Shown piece after piece: positions 1-8,804 of a stretch of 64,000 nt of DNA. The DNA is taken from assembly GCF_013388255.1 (NCBI RefSeq), contig NZ_CP058215.1:1116001-1180000 (forward strand), written 5' to 3'. The notes under the pieces are model-generated. The model saw only the letters and a list, made by a program, of their open reading frames with translations, did not search any database and was not told the DNA's origin. Positions within the stretch are counted from its first letter, which is position 1, and every line of letters starts with the position of its first letter. The position numbers and the translations under genes were made by a program. This DNA comes from Methanolobus zinderi. Its GTDB lineage: Archaea > Halobacteriota > Methanosarcinia > Methanosarcinales > Methanosarcinaceae.

Positions 1-2
1 AG

Positions 3-593
3 GCTCAACCAAGAGATACTAGGTATGCAAAAGAGATCATCAGGAAACACAACCTGAACCCATCAGCTACACTCAGTACCCTCCGTAAAATGAGAGTATC
101 TGATATTGCACCTGCTTTTAGTCCTTTTAACAAGCTTTCTCCTGAACAGCGAGAAATGAGAACTAGAGCACTCTACACATTGAATGATATGAGGAAAGGC
201 AAATCCCTTACTTCAGCAGCAAAAGAGCAAGGAATCAATGTGCAGGATGCTCTAAAGCATCTTGGAAATGCCGTCTCTAAAAAGAATGGTCGTTGGGTTG
301 CAACAAAAACAGACAGCATAGAGAGAAGTAGATGGCTCTACTCTAATGGCAAAAGGATTAGTGTTGTAATCAAAAGCTCAAGAGATGCATCTCTTATCAG
401 CAAGTACCTCAATGCTGTCAGGATTGCTGTAATAACAGGACCTGCAACAAAACTTGAAGCGTTCAAAGGTGTCACAATAAAGGGAGTAGATGGAAAAGAT
501 TACCCATTTGAAACCGATCTTGAGAAGTTGTATGAGTTAAAACTGCAGATCGAAAATCCTGAGCTTTTACCAATATACGACGACAGAAGCTAA
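3..593 (+). CDS. Partial HTH-like protein of the integrated element
   Basis: The frame is open to the window edge; an ATG at 90 is internal, because about 29 codons upstream continue a basic, helix-rich sequence without a stop. The visible 196 residues include a stretch around LTSAAKEQGINVQDALKHL that looks like a helix-turn-helix, followed by a part rich in beta strand. It ends 27 nt before the HNH gene and is probably co-transcribed with it and polB. I do not recognise the family. A role as DNA-binding accessory protein of the element is inferred from the HTH-like stretch and the neighbours only. Confidence 0.55.
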   Translation, partial: AQPRDTRYAKEIIRKHNLNPSATLSTLRKMRVSDIAPAFSPFNKLSPEQREMRTRALYTLNDMRKGKSLTSAAKEQGINVQDALKHLGNAVSKKNGRWVATKTDSIERSRWLYSNGKRISVVIKSSRDASLISKYLNAVRIAVITGPATKLEAFKGVTIKGVDGKDYPFETDLEKLYELKLQIENPELLPIYDDRS

Positions 594-620
594 ACAACTC
601 TAGTTCAATGAGGGAGCGGT

Positions 621-965
621 TTGTCCAACGAGGATTTTATTTCACAGATAAAACAACAGGCTAAGACTGAACAGCTTGTTAAAAATGGCATCTGTGAAAT
701 TTGTGGAGAAACCAATCCTTATGCTTTGAAGATTTTTGAAAATCATCACATTTCCACAAGAGGCTTTTCGGATGAAACTAGAGTTCTCTGTCTGAACTGT
801 CATGCTGCTGTCACGCATTTTCAGAATAATTTACCGCCTAAATTCCGATCAAGCAAATTACCACTAGAAGAGAGAATAGAATACATTCTCCTTTCACATG
901 CAGCATTAAGAAAACGGATGGATGAAGTTGAAATTGATTTAATAAACCAAAAGTATGGGGGTTGA
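621..965 (+). CDS. HNH endonuclease-like protein
   Basis: A 114-residue protein with the zinc-ribbon and HNH layout: CEICGE near residue 24, then ENHHIS around residue 40 as the catalytic HH, then LCLNCHAAV as the second Cys pair. This is the small stand-alone HNH fold used to nick or cut DNA. The start is TTG at 621, chosen because a GGGAG-type ribosome binding site ends about 5 nt upstream and no ATG fits. It ends 3 nt before polB, so the two are almost certainly translated together. HNH next to PolB is a hallmark of family 2 casposons, but HNH genes are also common in archaeal viruses. Confidence 0.8.
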   Translation: MSNEDFISQIKQQAKTEQLVKNGICEICGETNPYALKIFENHHISTRGFSDETRVLCLNCHAAVTHFQNNLPPKFRSSKLPLEERIEYILLSHAALRKRMDEVEIDLINQKYGG

Positions 966-968
966 AAT

Positions 969-3653
969 ATGAATAACGTTGCCTTAAGGACATTCTCAAC
1001 AAAAAAAGAAGAGAAGAAACAATCAACTTTCAGATATAAGCAGGATACTCCAGAATTTTCCAGAGTTTTTACTTTTGATACAGAAACAACAGCAGATGAG
1101 TATCTTAACTTGAAATTTGGGTCTTTTAATGTACATGAAAATGATGTATATCATTACGGTGGGCTATTCTGGGATGAAAGGCATGTTTCAGAGAAAGAGC
1201 ATAAAGTCCTGAAGGAGTATGCAGAAAAACACAACATACGCTTATTCTCCCTTAAAGAGTTCATCAAACTCTTTTATCTGGAAGTCTATGAAAAGAAAGT
1301 GCTCTGCATTGGCTATAATATCAACTTCGATCTATCAAGGATTATTCTTGATTATGGTCATGGCAGATATTCGGGCAAGGATGGTTTTTCCCTCGTACTT
1401 AGTGAAGATACGACTTACCCAAGACTACGCATAAAGCATCTGACTGGGAGATCATATAATGTTGAGTTTACCAGAGCAAAGGGCAAGTACAGAAAGAAGA
1501 AAACCTTCAAAGGACATTTTCTGGATGTAAGTAACTTAGCTTGTACTTTAACTGACAACAAATCTCTTACACTTGAAAAAGCCTGTGAGATATTTGATAC
1601 TCCAATTAAGAAAAAAGCAACAGATGAACATGGAAAGATTACTCCAAAGTACATTGATTACAACATAAAAGATGTAAAGTCCACTTATCAGCTATTCAAA
1701 AAAGTAAGACTGGAGTATGAAAAGTATCAGTTGGGCATTCCAATGACTGATATTTATTCTGCTGCTTCTCTTGGTAAACAGGCACTTAATCAATTCAACT
1801 TAACTCCCTTTATGCAACAAAATCCAGAATTTCCTCCTGAAATTCTTGGAAATCTGATGAGCGCCTACTATGGAGGGAGATGCGAATGCAGGGAAAGAAA
1901 GATTCCTGTTAAAGTCACAGTACTAGATTTTTTCAGCATGTATCCAACAGTAACACTACTTCTTGATCTTTGGAAATATGTCATAGCAGATAAGGTTCAT
2001 TACATCGACGATACGGAGAACGTTCGGCGATTCATCGAGGCATTCACCTTTGAGGATGCACTCGACGGCGATATGTGGAAGCAACTGAACGCCGTCGTTG
2101 AAATCGAACCTGATGGCGATATCCTCCCCACTAGAGCAAAGTATGTAGGGGAGGATGGAACGTTCAATATCGGCATTAATCACCTAACTTCGAATGATTC
2201 GATGTACTATTTCCTCCCTGATATTTTAGCATCAAAGCTGCTTACAGGCAAGTCTCCTAAAATTAAGAGAGCTATCAGTTTCATTCCTAAAGGCATACAG
2301 GAAGATCTCAAAGAATCGGAGGTCTATGGCGTTCACGTGAACCCAAAGGAAGATAATCTTATCAAAGTCCTTGTTGAACGCAGGCAGGAGATCAAAGGGG
2401 AAATGAAGAAAGTATCTAAAGACTCCCATGAATATGATGTTCTGGATGCACAACAGAGGGCTTTGAAAATCCTCAATAATTCCACTACTTACGGAATTTA
2501 TATTGAGATGCATCCAAAGGATGAGGAAAAACTGGATGTATTCAGTAATGTCAATTTTGGGACTGAAGGCAAATATGAACAACCAGGAAAGTTCTTTAAT
2601 CCTATAATCGGAGCAAATATTACAGCAGGAGCAAGGTTATTAATTGCGATTGCTGAAAGGTTTGTACTGGATAAAGGAGAAGTACATGCTTACATGGATA
2701 CGGATTCAATATTCGTTCCTCCACATCTTGCAAATGAATTGAGCCATCTGTTTGATTCATTGAACCCTTATGACTTTGATAAGCCTATTCTGGAAATAGA
2801 GGATGGAATGGAAGATATCTGGTTCTATGGAATCAGTTCCAAGAGGTATTGCCTGTTTCATAAGGAAGGAAACAAAGTTATCATTCCCGAAGGTAAGAAA
2901 CTGTTCTATAAACTACATGGATTAGGACATATCACAAACCCATTTAGCAGGAAGCTGAAGGAAGGAGACCAATGGCACAAGAGACTGTGGGAAGACATTC
3001 TCAAAGTTCATTTTCATCCTGAAAGCCTGCCTGATGTGCTAGAGATGTATGAGAACTATGCAGTAATCTCCAATCTCGCAGTATCAACAGGAACTATCCT
3101 GAAACGATTCAAGAAGCTGAATGAAGGGAAGGGATTTGACAAGCAGATCAAACCGTTCAATTTCATGCTTGTAGGTAATGGTACAACAGTTGATGAGGAT
3201 GGGGAGAAGGTTAAACCAGTTGCTCCTTTCAATAAGAATCCACAGATTGCAATTGAGAAAGAGTTCATAGACTACAATACAGGAGATACGCTTCAGGGAA
3301 GGCAGTACTGGAAGCCATTAAGCGATGTGTTCCTTGATTACATAGATCATCCTGAAGCCAAGTTTGAAGGAGATGTTGGTGTGCTGCAAAGAAGGCACAT
3401 AAAGCCTACTGGATGCGTGTATATTGGAAAGGAAGCGAATAAGGTTGAAATGCAGGAGCTTGAGAGTAATACTGTTGAGACATATCATGATATTGAAAAG
3501 TTGAGGCGATTCATTCTGAATTTAACTCCTGCTGAAGCTAGAGAGATTGGAATTAAGTACAGAAGCACGTTGAAGAAATTGAAGGATAGGGTGAAGGAAG
3601 GCGAATTTAAGTTAAATACGAAGGAGATGAGGAAGATTATAAAATCATTGTAA
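969..3653 (+). CDS. polB: Family B DNA polymerase of the element
   Basis: An 894-residue DNA polymerase with both exonuclease and polymerase centres. Exo I is FDTETT (D37, E39), Exo II is the YNINFDLSR stretch, Exo III is YNIKD. Polymerase motif A is DFFSMYP (D near 320), motif B is LKILNNSTTYG (near 500), motif C is YMDTDS (near 576). All catalytic acids are present, so proofreading and synthesis should both work. It is not the replicative archaeal PolB1: it lacks the usual flanking context and sits 3 nt behind an HNH gene in AT-rich DNA. It probably replicates or repairs the mobile element. Whether it is protein-primed cannot be settled by eye. Confidence 0.88.
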   Translation: MNNVALRTFSTKKEEKKQSTFRYKQDTPEFSRVFTFDTETTADEYLNLKFGSFNVHENDVYHYGGLFWDERHVSEKEHKVLKEYAEKHNIRLFSLKEFIKLFYLEVYEKKVLCIGYNINFDLSRIILDYGHGRYSGKDGFSLVLSEDTTYPRLRIKHLTGRSYNVEFTRAKGKYRKKKTFKGHFLDVSNLACTLTDNKSLTLEKACEIFDTPIKKKATDEHGKITPKYIDYNIKDVKSTYQLFKKVRLEYEKYQLGIPMTDIYSAASLGKQALNQFNLTPFMQQNPEFPPEILGNLMSAYYGGRCECRERKIPVKVTVLDFFSMYPTVTLLLDLWKYVIADKVHYIDDTENVRRFIEAFTFEDALDGDMWKQLNAVVEIEPDGDILPTRAKYVGEDGTFNIGINHLTSNDSMYYFLPDILASKLLTGKSPKIKRAISFIPKGIQEDLKESEVYGVHVNPKEDNLIKVLVERRQEIKGEMKKVSKDSHEYDVLDAQQRALKILNNSTTYGIYIEMHPKDEEKLDVFSNVNFGTEGKYEQPGKFFNPIIGANITAGARLLIAIAERFVLDKGEVHAYMDTDSIFVPPHLANELSHLFDSLNPYDFDKPILEIEDGMEDIWFYGISSKRYCLFHKEGNKVIIPEGKKLFYKLHGLGHITNPFSRKLKEGDQWHKRLWEDILKVHFHPESLPDVLEMYENYAVISNLAVSTGTILKRFKKLNEGKGFDKQIKPFNFMLVGNGTTVDEDGEKVKPVAPFNKNPQIAIEKEFIDYNTGDTLQGRQYWKPLSDVFLDYIDHPEAKFEGDVGVLQRRHIKPTGCVYIGKEANKVEMQELESNTVETYHDIEKLRRFILNLTPAEAREIGIKYRSTLKKLKDRVKEGEFKLNTKEMRKIIKSL

Positions 3654-3690
3654 TTCATGGGATTAAAACTGGAAGTTAAATATGACTTAA

Positions 3691-4515
3691 TTATAGGTCA
3701 CTTTTTTCTTGTAGTTCTCTATCAACATACATTTTTTGAGTTAGTTCTCTTGTGCTTTCTAGCTCTTCAAAACGTTTTATTGCCTCTGATTCACCTGAGG
3801 TCATCTTAGAAATTTCAAGTAAAATACGATTTTCAAAAATTTGCATTCCTTTGCTAAATGAACCAAATTTTTCAGAGGAAATATTTTTCATTTCTTCGTC
3901 ATTAAAAACTTGCTTTAAGAGAGACTTAACACTATCATCTTTGTGCCAGCAGACAACATCATTCTTTCGATATCCATCCCATAATAAAAACGATGATCTC
4001 CCAACAAAAGTCAGGTACAATTCAAACGATACCCATAGTCCTTCTCCCAAAAAAGGTCTATTAATTTCGGTTTCACTTTTGATTGTATCAATTTTTGGAG
4101 AAAATATATTTATATCTAATTCATTCTTAATAAAATCACTAATCTTTGGTTCTTTAATGATTTTATTGTACTCCTCTTCAGCAAATACATCATAGAAGAA
4201 TTGGGATTTTGAAGCCATTTTTCTCACAGATAGAACATTCTCCCAAATATTTTTGATTGCTAAGACTCTTTCAGGATAATTATTTTGTTGAACAAAAGAA
4301 AATGAGTCTATAAACGATGAAAAAATGGCATTTTCTTCTTTAATTTCAGCACGTAACTGCTCTAATTTTTGATTCTCTTCACTTGTCCATTTAATTTTCA
4401 TTTTGTCTGCCAATCTCTCAGCTAGGTATTTTGAACCAATATAAGTTATTATAACCCATCCACCCAAAGATGTGACAATAATCTCAATATTATCGAAAAT
4501 TAAAGAAAAATCCAT
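3691..4515 (-). CDS. Membrane-anchored coiled-coil protein, unknown, possible cargo
   Basis: 274 residues. The N-terminus carries one likely membrane helix (about residues 11-29, IIVTSLGGWVIITYIG), then a charged stretch with coiled-coil character (SEENQKLEQLRAEIKEE), and a soluble alpha-helical body with no motif I recognise. The C-terminal tail is again helical and charged. It is convergent with polB (37 nt apart) and is the last gene before the inferred right edge of the element. Base composition matches the element, not the host. A passenger function such as defence or exclusion is a guess from position only. Confidence 0.6.
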   Translation of the reverse strand: MDFSLIFDNIEIIVTSLGGWVIITYIGSKYLAERLADKMKIKWTSEENQKLEQLRAEIKEENAIFSSFIDSFSFVQQNNYPERVLAIKNIWENVLSVRKMASKSQFFYDVFAEEEYNKIIKEPKISDFIKNELDINIFSPKIDTIKSETEINRPFLGEGLWVSFELYLTFVGRSSFLLWDGYRKNDVVCWHKDDSVKSLLKQVFNDEEMKNISSEKFGSFSKGMQIFENRILLEISKMTSGESEAIKRFEELESTRELTQKMYVDRELQEKSDL

Positions 4516-4525
4516 ATAAATTATA

Positions 4526-5854
4526 ATGTCTCAAAACTTTAAAATGTTATCGGAAAAAATCTCAAAACAAGAGATTTCAAAGCGTACACTTTTTTCGCGT
4601 TATATATATCCCACCATATCCGGATCTGACGAAGATGTAAAAGATGTCAGCATCAATCTATTGTCGGATTCCGGAAGTCAGGTAAAAACAATCAACGCTG
4701 ACAACGAGGGTGATGGCACCTGGGTTGGTGAATTCGATCTGTCCTCTGTCCCGGATGGAAACTATAATGTTACAGCTGTTGCAACGGACACTGCAAAGAA
4801 CGTCAAGGATGCAAGTTCGGCTATAACAGTCAATGTCGACAAGACCGCACCTGTGATTGAAAATTATTCACCCGCAGACGGCAAGGTATTTGCTGAAGGT
4901 ACAACTGCTGTGGACATCAGTTTCGATTACAGTGACGCAAGGACTGGCATAAATGAAAGTTCTGTAGGAATGATAGTTGACAATATTGATGTAACAAATA
5001 ATGCAACGATAAATGCATCTTCGGCTTCGTACAATGGCACGGGTTTGGCTGTGGGCAGTCATGCTGCTTCAATATTCATAGCAGATAACACGGGTAATAA
5101 TAAGAAATTCACCACTAATTTCTGGATCGGTCCGAAACCGTCAGCAACTACCTCCAGTAGCAGTGGAAGCAGCAGTGGTGGCGGTGGCGGCGGTTCTACC
5201 GGTGAAAAGTATGAGAACATCCGTGTAAAGGAAGTGGAAAGCATCTATGTCACCAAGGACTCACGCATCAACTACGAGTTCAATAAAGATGGAAATGCCA
5301 TTACTTCTGTACATTTCGATGCTCTGAGGAATGCAGGCACAATATCAACAATTATTGAAGTATTGAAGGACAGGTCTACTTTCGCAAAGACAGATGTCCC
5401 CGGAAATGTCTACCAACAGATGAATATCTGGGTGGGTAAATCCGGTTTTGTCGATCCTGAGAATGTTGAGAATCTTGGAATAGGTTTCATGGTGGAAAAG
5501 ACATGGCTGGAAGAGAATAACATTGAAAGTGACACAGTAAAACTATACAGGTATTCAAACGAATCCTGGACAGCACTTGATACTGAAGTTACTGAAGAAG
5601 ACGATGAGTATGTGTACTTTGAAAGTCAGACTCCGGCATTCTCACCATTTGCCATAAGCTCGGAAGCCGAAAGTGAGGAACTTACCGATGAAGCAATACT
5701 GCAATCTGTAGATGATGAAAGTGTTATTTCAGACGGGGAGCCTATCGAGGTTAAGACAACAAGCAGTGAAAGTTCCACTTTTGTATTTGTAATACTTGGT
5801 GGGCTTTCGGTAGTGCTTATAGGTGCATACCTTATCTACAGGAAAGGAAAGTAA
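4526..5854 (+). CDS. 5'-truncated PGF-pre-PGF surface protein
   Basis: From about residue 31 the protein is a typical methanogen cell-surface protein: two Ig-like domains (to about residue 200), a Ser/Gly linker with a run of six Gly, then a PGF-pre-PGF domain (about 225-375, VESIYVTKDSRINYEF to TPAFSPFAISSEA) and a C-terminal membrane helix FVFVILGGLSVVLIGAYLIY followed by basic residues. The first 30 residues are basic and unrelated, there is no signal peptide, and the ATG at 4526 falls in element DNA. The natural reading is that the insertion removed the front of a larger gene, leaving an unexportable remnant. Normal members begin with a signal peptide and are often much longer. The product is anchored in the membrane when intact. 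Confidence 0.75.
   Translation: MSQNFKMLSEKISKQEISKRTLFSRYIYPTISGSDEDVKDVSINLLSDSGSQVKTINADNEGDGTWVGEFDLSSVPDGNYNVTAVATDTAKNVKDASSAITVNVDKTAPVIENYSPADGKVFAEGTTAVDISFDYSDARTGINESSVGMIVDNIDVTNNATINASSASYNGTGLAVGSHAASIFIADNTGNNKKFTTNFWIGPKPSATTSSSSGSSSGGGGGGSTGEKYENIRVKEVESIYVTKDSRINYEFNKDGNAITSVHFDALRNAGTISTIIEVLKDRSTFAKTDVPGNVYQQMNIWVGKSGFVDPENVENLGIGFMVEKTWLEENNIESDTVKLYRYSNESWTALDTEVTEEDDEYVYFESQTPAFSPFAISSEAESEELTDEAILQSVDDESVISDGEPIEVKTTSSESSTFVFVILGGLSVVLIGAYLIYRKGK
4557..4577. repeat. Short inverted repeat near the inferred element edge
   Basis: AAATCTC and GAGATTT form a perfect 7-bp inverted repeat with a 7-nt spacer. It lies about 30 nt inside the place where element-like sequence gives way to the surface-protein reading frame. 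It may be part of the element terminus or only a small hairpin; the matching left end is not available. Confidence 0.35.
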
Positions 5855-5911
5855 TTCTTAACTTTCCTGCATCTTTTTTTATTTATTTTTCACATAAAAT
5901 CAGTACTATTG

Positions 5912-6571
5912 TTATTCGTTTTTTTCCGTAAGAATGTTCTCGGCGGTTTTCCAGGAATGTCTTACAATATCAGGAAGTTCTCCGAATTCATTGAACCATT
6001 CTCTGAGGAACTGCCTTGTTTTTGGGTCTGATGGATACCCACTTCCAAAATCAACACCAATCTCCTCCTTGAGCTCTTCTATCAGTGCATCTCTGCGGAC
6101 TTTTGCAACGATAGATGCGGCGGATACGATGGGATAAATATCATCGGCCTGGTGCCTGGATACGATTGAAATATCTGCGGCTTTGTCAGGGTATTTTTTA
6201 GTATATTCCTGTAGGAGCCTTTTCCCGAATCTCTCTTCATTAACATCAGCAGCATCAACATATGCTTCATCCGGATGCAGCTCTTCCAGGACCTTTGAGA
6301 ATGCAAGTACCATGATATCGTTCATGCTCATGAGCTTGCGGAACTCATCGATCTGCTGTGGTGCTATCTCAAGGACAAAGATCTTTTCAGAATACTTTTC
6401 GATCTGATGGGCAAGCAGTTCTCTTTTTTTTGGAGCGATTTTTTTTGAATCGGCAACTCCCAGATTCTTCAGAGAATTGATCTGTGTATCTGTGGCAAGT
6501 ACGCCTCCGACACACATGGGGCCGATTACCGGCCCTTTACCTGCCTCATCTATTCCAGCTACTTTCATCAT
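5912..6571 (-). CDS. rnhB: Ribonuclease HII
   Basis: 219 residues, normal for archaeal RNase HII, which cuts RNA in RNA-DNA hybrids and removes misincorporated ribonucleotides. The N-terminal GIDEAGKGPVIGP motif supplies the first catalytic Asp and Glu (usually GIDEAGRG; Lys here is a mild change). YVDAADV near residue 100 and SRHQADDIYPIVSAASIVAK near 140 supply the other two acids and the substrate-binding part. It lies 36 nt downstream of the tadC-like gene on the same strand, so it probably shares that transcript. Two ATGs in tandem make the start uncertain by one codon. Confidence 0.95.
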   Translation of the reverse strand: MMKVAGIDEAGKGPVIGPMCVGGVLATDTQINSLKNLGVADSKKIAPKKRELLAHQIEKYSEKIFVLEIAPQQIDEFRKLMSMNDIMVLAFSKVLEELHPDEAYVDAADVNEERFGKRLLQEYTKKYPDKAADISIVSRHQADDIYPIVSAASIVAKVRRDALIEELKEEIGVDFGSGYPSDPKTRQFLREWFNEFGELPDIVRHSWKTAENILTEKNE

Positions 6572-6607
6572 ATTCTATGGGTTAATGGGTCTACTTTAAA
6601 CTGACCA

Positions 6608-8788
6608 TCAGATGAACAGGGTGAATATGGAGTAGCCGATTATTATCATAATAGTTGAGTGCTTGAGGCCTGCCATCACACTGCCCTCCCCCATTGCGCC
6701 TGCCATCAGGCCGGAACTGAGTCCCTGGATGATGGCTGCATGTTTGAAAAGCTGGGTGTATGCATCAAGATCGAAGTTTCCGAGGAAACCGCCTGCACTG
6801 GATCCGGAATCCGCCATCTGTTTCCCTGCTTCTGCCATCTCACTTAAGAAAGTAGTTGAGATGACATAGATGACACCTACAAAGACTAGGAATGAGATAT
6901 AGATGATAACAATATAGATCATCATGCTCATTGTACGTTCTCTTTTCATTCCCTGCTCGGAAGCCGCATCCCTTGCGGCGACCATAAGAACTTCACCGAT
7001 ATCACCACTGGACTCATTAGCTTTCGTGATAAGGGACAGAGAGCGTGTAACTACCTGAGTTCTCAGCCTGTTTGCAAATCTTATGAGGGCATCATTGATC
7101 TCAAGTCCCCAGAAAACATCGTGCCAGATCTTCCTGATCTCCGAGCTGAGAGAGTCGGTATCGGACCTTGACATAAGTCTTATGGAATCTCTGAGAGTCA
7201 TACCGGTTTCATTGGTACTTGCCAGTTTCTTCAGGAAATCAGGGAAACTGCTTTCAAGCTTCTTCTTCCTTCTCTGCTTGATCTCATAGAAGGCTGAAAG
7301 TGGTATTATGACAAGCAGGATTGCAAATACTATCTTGTCGTCTATGAACTCCACCATCATCGCAAGGTTGCCTACTCTGTTGGCATTCAGGAACAGGGAA
7401 CTCATTACTATGAGAAGTGCAAGAGGGATTGTGATTGCGAGTGTGAATAGGGGATTTCTGAACATGGGTGTAAGCGGATTCTTCATTATCTGCTTCATGG
7501 ACAGTGATTTCTTTGATTTCTCAAACAGTTCGAAGTTTGTCCTTTCCCTTACTTTCTCTTCGCTTTCATCCACCGGTTCCCCGTGCTCGTCATAGACGGG
7601 TTTCAGGTGAGCCGGCATATCAGGTATCCCATGGTCAAGTACTGTATTTGTGCTAAGGATCTTAGGCTCTCCCATTTCAGTGGGTGTTATGATGCTGATC
7701 ATAACTACAAACATCAGTGATCCCACTGGCAGAACTGCATATATGATCGCATACACCATGGTCGCAGAACCTGAACCCATTACTGCCATCATGACACCCA
7801 TGATGATAATGAACAATGGACCTGCTACAAAAGCAGTCACATATGATTCGGCAAGTAAAGCCAGTGTTTCAAGGAAACCTTTCTGGTCTACCTCTGCCTT
7901 TACAAGGTATTGTTCCGATTTGTCGCGGAAATAATTGGGGATATTACCTCCACTGTCGATAACTGTCAGGAGGTTGTAGATGAGATCCTGGAACCTCTCG
8001 GAAGGTGTGATCTCAGATGCATTTGTGAGTGCGGTCCTCAGGTCATGTCCGAAGTACTCCATGTCCCTTACAATGGAATCTATCTCCTTTGAGACCTCTC
8101 CATACGTATCTTCAGAACGTGCGAGTGCCTTGAAAACATCTATAATGTTCATGCCACCCTTACTGAGGGCGTACATGAATGTTACGGCATAAGGCAACTG
8201 CATATCGATCTTCGTTTTCCTCTCTCCCGCCTGGAATCCGGGATAGAGCATGAAGATCGTATAGACCAGGCCGCCGAGTCCTACAATGAAAACAATAGTT
8301 ATGAAGAATGCGACAAATATTTCTTTATAGTCCAGCAGGAATGCCATACCGGGGCTGAATGTAAGTTTGGTGAGATTCTCAGGAAGGCCGATGATCGCAA
8401 TTATGAAATAGGTAATGACCAATCCGAGCAACGCACCCAAAACTCCCGCAAGTACCGAGTAGAATACTGCGTTTGAAATATACATCTCATGGGAAATCGG
8501 TATACGTGCCTGGTTCAGTTGTTTCTGCAGATTGACGTAATTCTGTTTCTTTGCCTTTATCTGGGTTCCGAGAAGAACGAAAGGTATCCTTTTGAGAATA
8601 TTGAAATACAGGGTGGCTTTTTTGACGTAAGGGTCAAGATCAATCTTTGGCTTTTTTTTCTTCTTTGTAACTTTGTCTGCAGGAAGCTCTGATGCTTCTG
8701 CATTTTCGAAATTGAGTTCAGGTTCTTGAGTCCCGGATTCTTCCATTTCGGATGTTTCGATCTCAGAGGAATCATTTTTTTCTGTCAC
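6608..8788 (-). CDS. Fused double TadC/ArlJ-type pilus platform protein
   Basis: 726 residues holding two type II secretion F domains in one chain. Each half has membrane helices flanking a cytoplasmic helical domain: about residues 60-350 (ending MSIITPTEMG) and about 430-726. The N-terminal 60 residues are acidic and then Lys-rich. Platform proteins of this family sit in the membrane and are moved by the secretion ATPase to extrude pilin-like fibres. The ATPase gene lies 16 nt upstream on the same strand. The second pilus locus in this window (41.8-44.1 kb) has the same two domains as separate proteins, so this is a fusion. No pilin gene is adjacent. Confidence 0.88.
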   Translation of the reverse strand: MTEKNDSSEIETSEMEESGTQEPELNFENAEASELPADKVTKKKKKPKIDLDPYVKKATLYFNILKRIPFVLLGTQIKAKKQNYVNLQKQLNQARIPISHEMYISNAVFYSVLAGVLGALLGLVITYFIIAIIGLPENLTKLTFSPGMAFLLDYKEIFVAFFITIVFIVGLGGLVYTIFMLYPGFQAGERKTKIDMQLPYAVTFMYALSKGGMNIIDVFKALARSEDTYGEVSKEIDSIVRDMEYFGHDLRTALTNASEITPSERFQDLIYNLLTVIDSGGNIPNYFRDKSEQYLVKAEVDQKGFLETLALLAESYVTAFVAGPLFIIIMGVMMAVMGSGSATMVYAIIYAVLPVGSLMFVVMISIITPTEMGEPKILSTNTVLDHGIPDMPAHLKPVYDEHGEPVDESEEKVRERTNFELFEKSKKSLSMKQIMKNPLTPMFRNPLFTLAITIPLALLIVMSSLFLNANRVGNLAMMVEFIDDKIVFAILLVIIPLSAFYEIKQRRKKKLESSFPDFLKKLASTNETGMTLRDSIRLMSRSDTDSLSSEIRKIWHDVFWGLEINDALIRFANRLRTQVVTRSLSLITKANESSGDIGEVLMVAARDAASEQGMKRERTMSMMIYIVIIYISFLVFVGVIYVISTTFLSEMAEAGKQMADSGSSAGGFLGNFDLDAYTQLFKHAAIIQGLSSGLMAGAMGEGSVMAGLKHSTIMIIIGYSIFTLFI

Positions 8789-8804
8789 TGTCTAACCCCC
8801 GCTG

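Larger units (their letters stand above)
1..4600. mobile_element. Right-hand part of an integrated element, candidate casposon
   Basis: Four genes unlike the rest of the window sit together: a partial HTH-like protein, an HNH nuclease, a family B DNA polymerase and an orphan membrane protein. The stretch is clearly richer in A and T than the DNA after about 4.6 kb. Self-encoded PolB with HNH and HTH proteins is the accessory set known from family 2 casposons of methanogens; the diagnostic cas1 is not in view and would have to lie left of position 1. The right edge is placed at about 4590-4615 because the following reading frame turns there into a surface-protein Ig-like domain lacking its front half. 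Terminal repeats cannot be confirmed because the left end is missing. A virus- or plasmid-derived island with PolB is the alternative. Confidence 0.5.
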
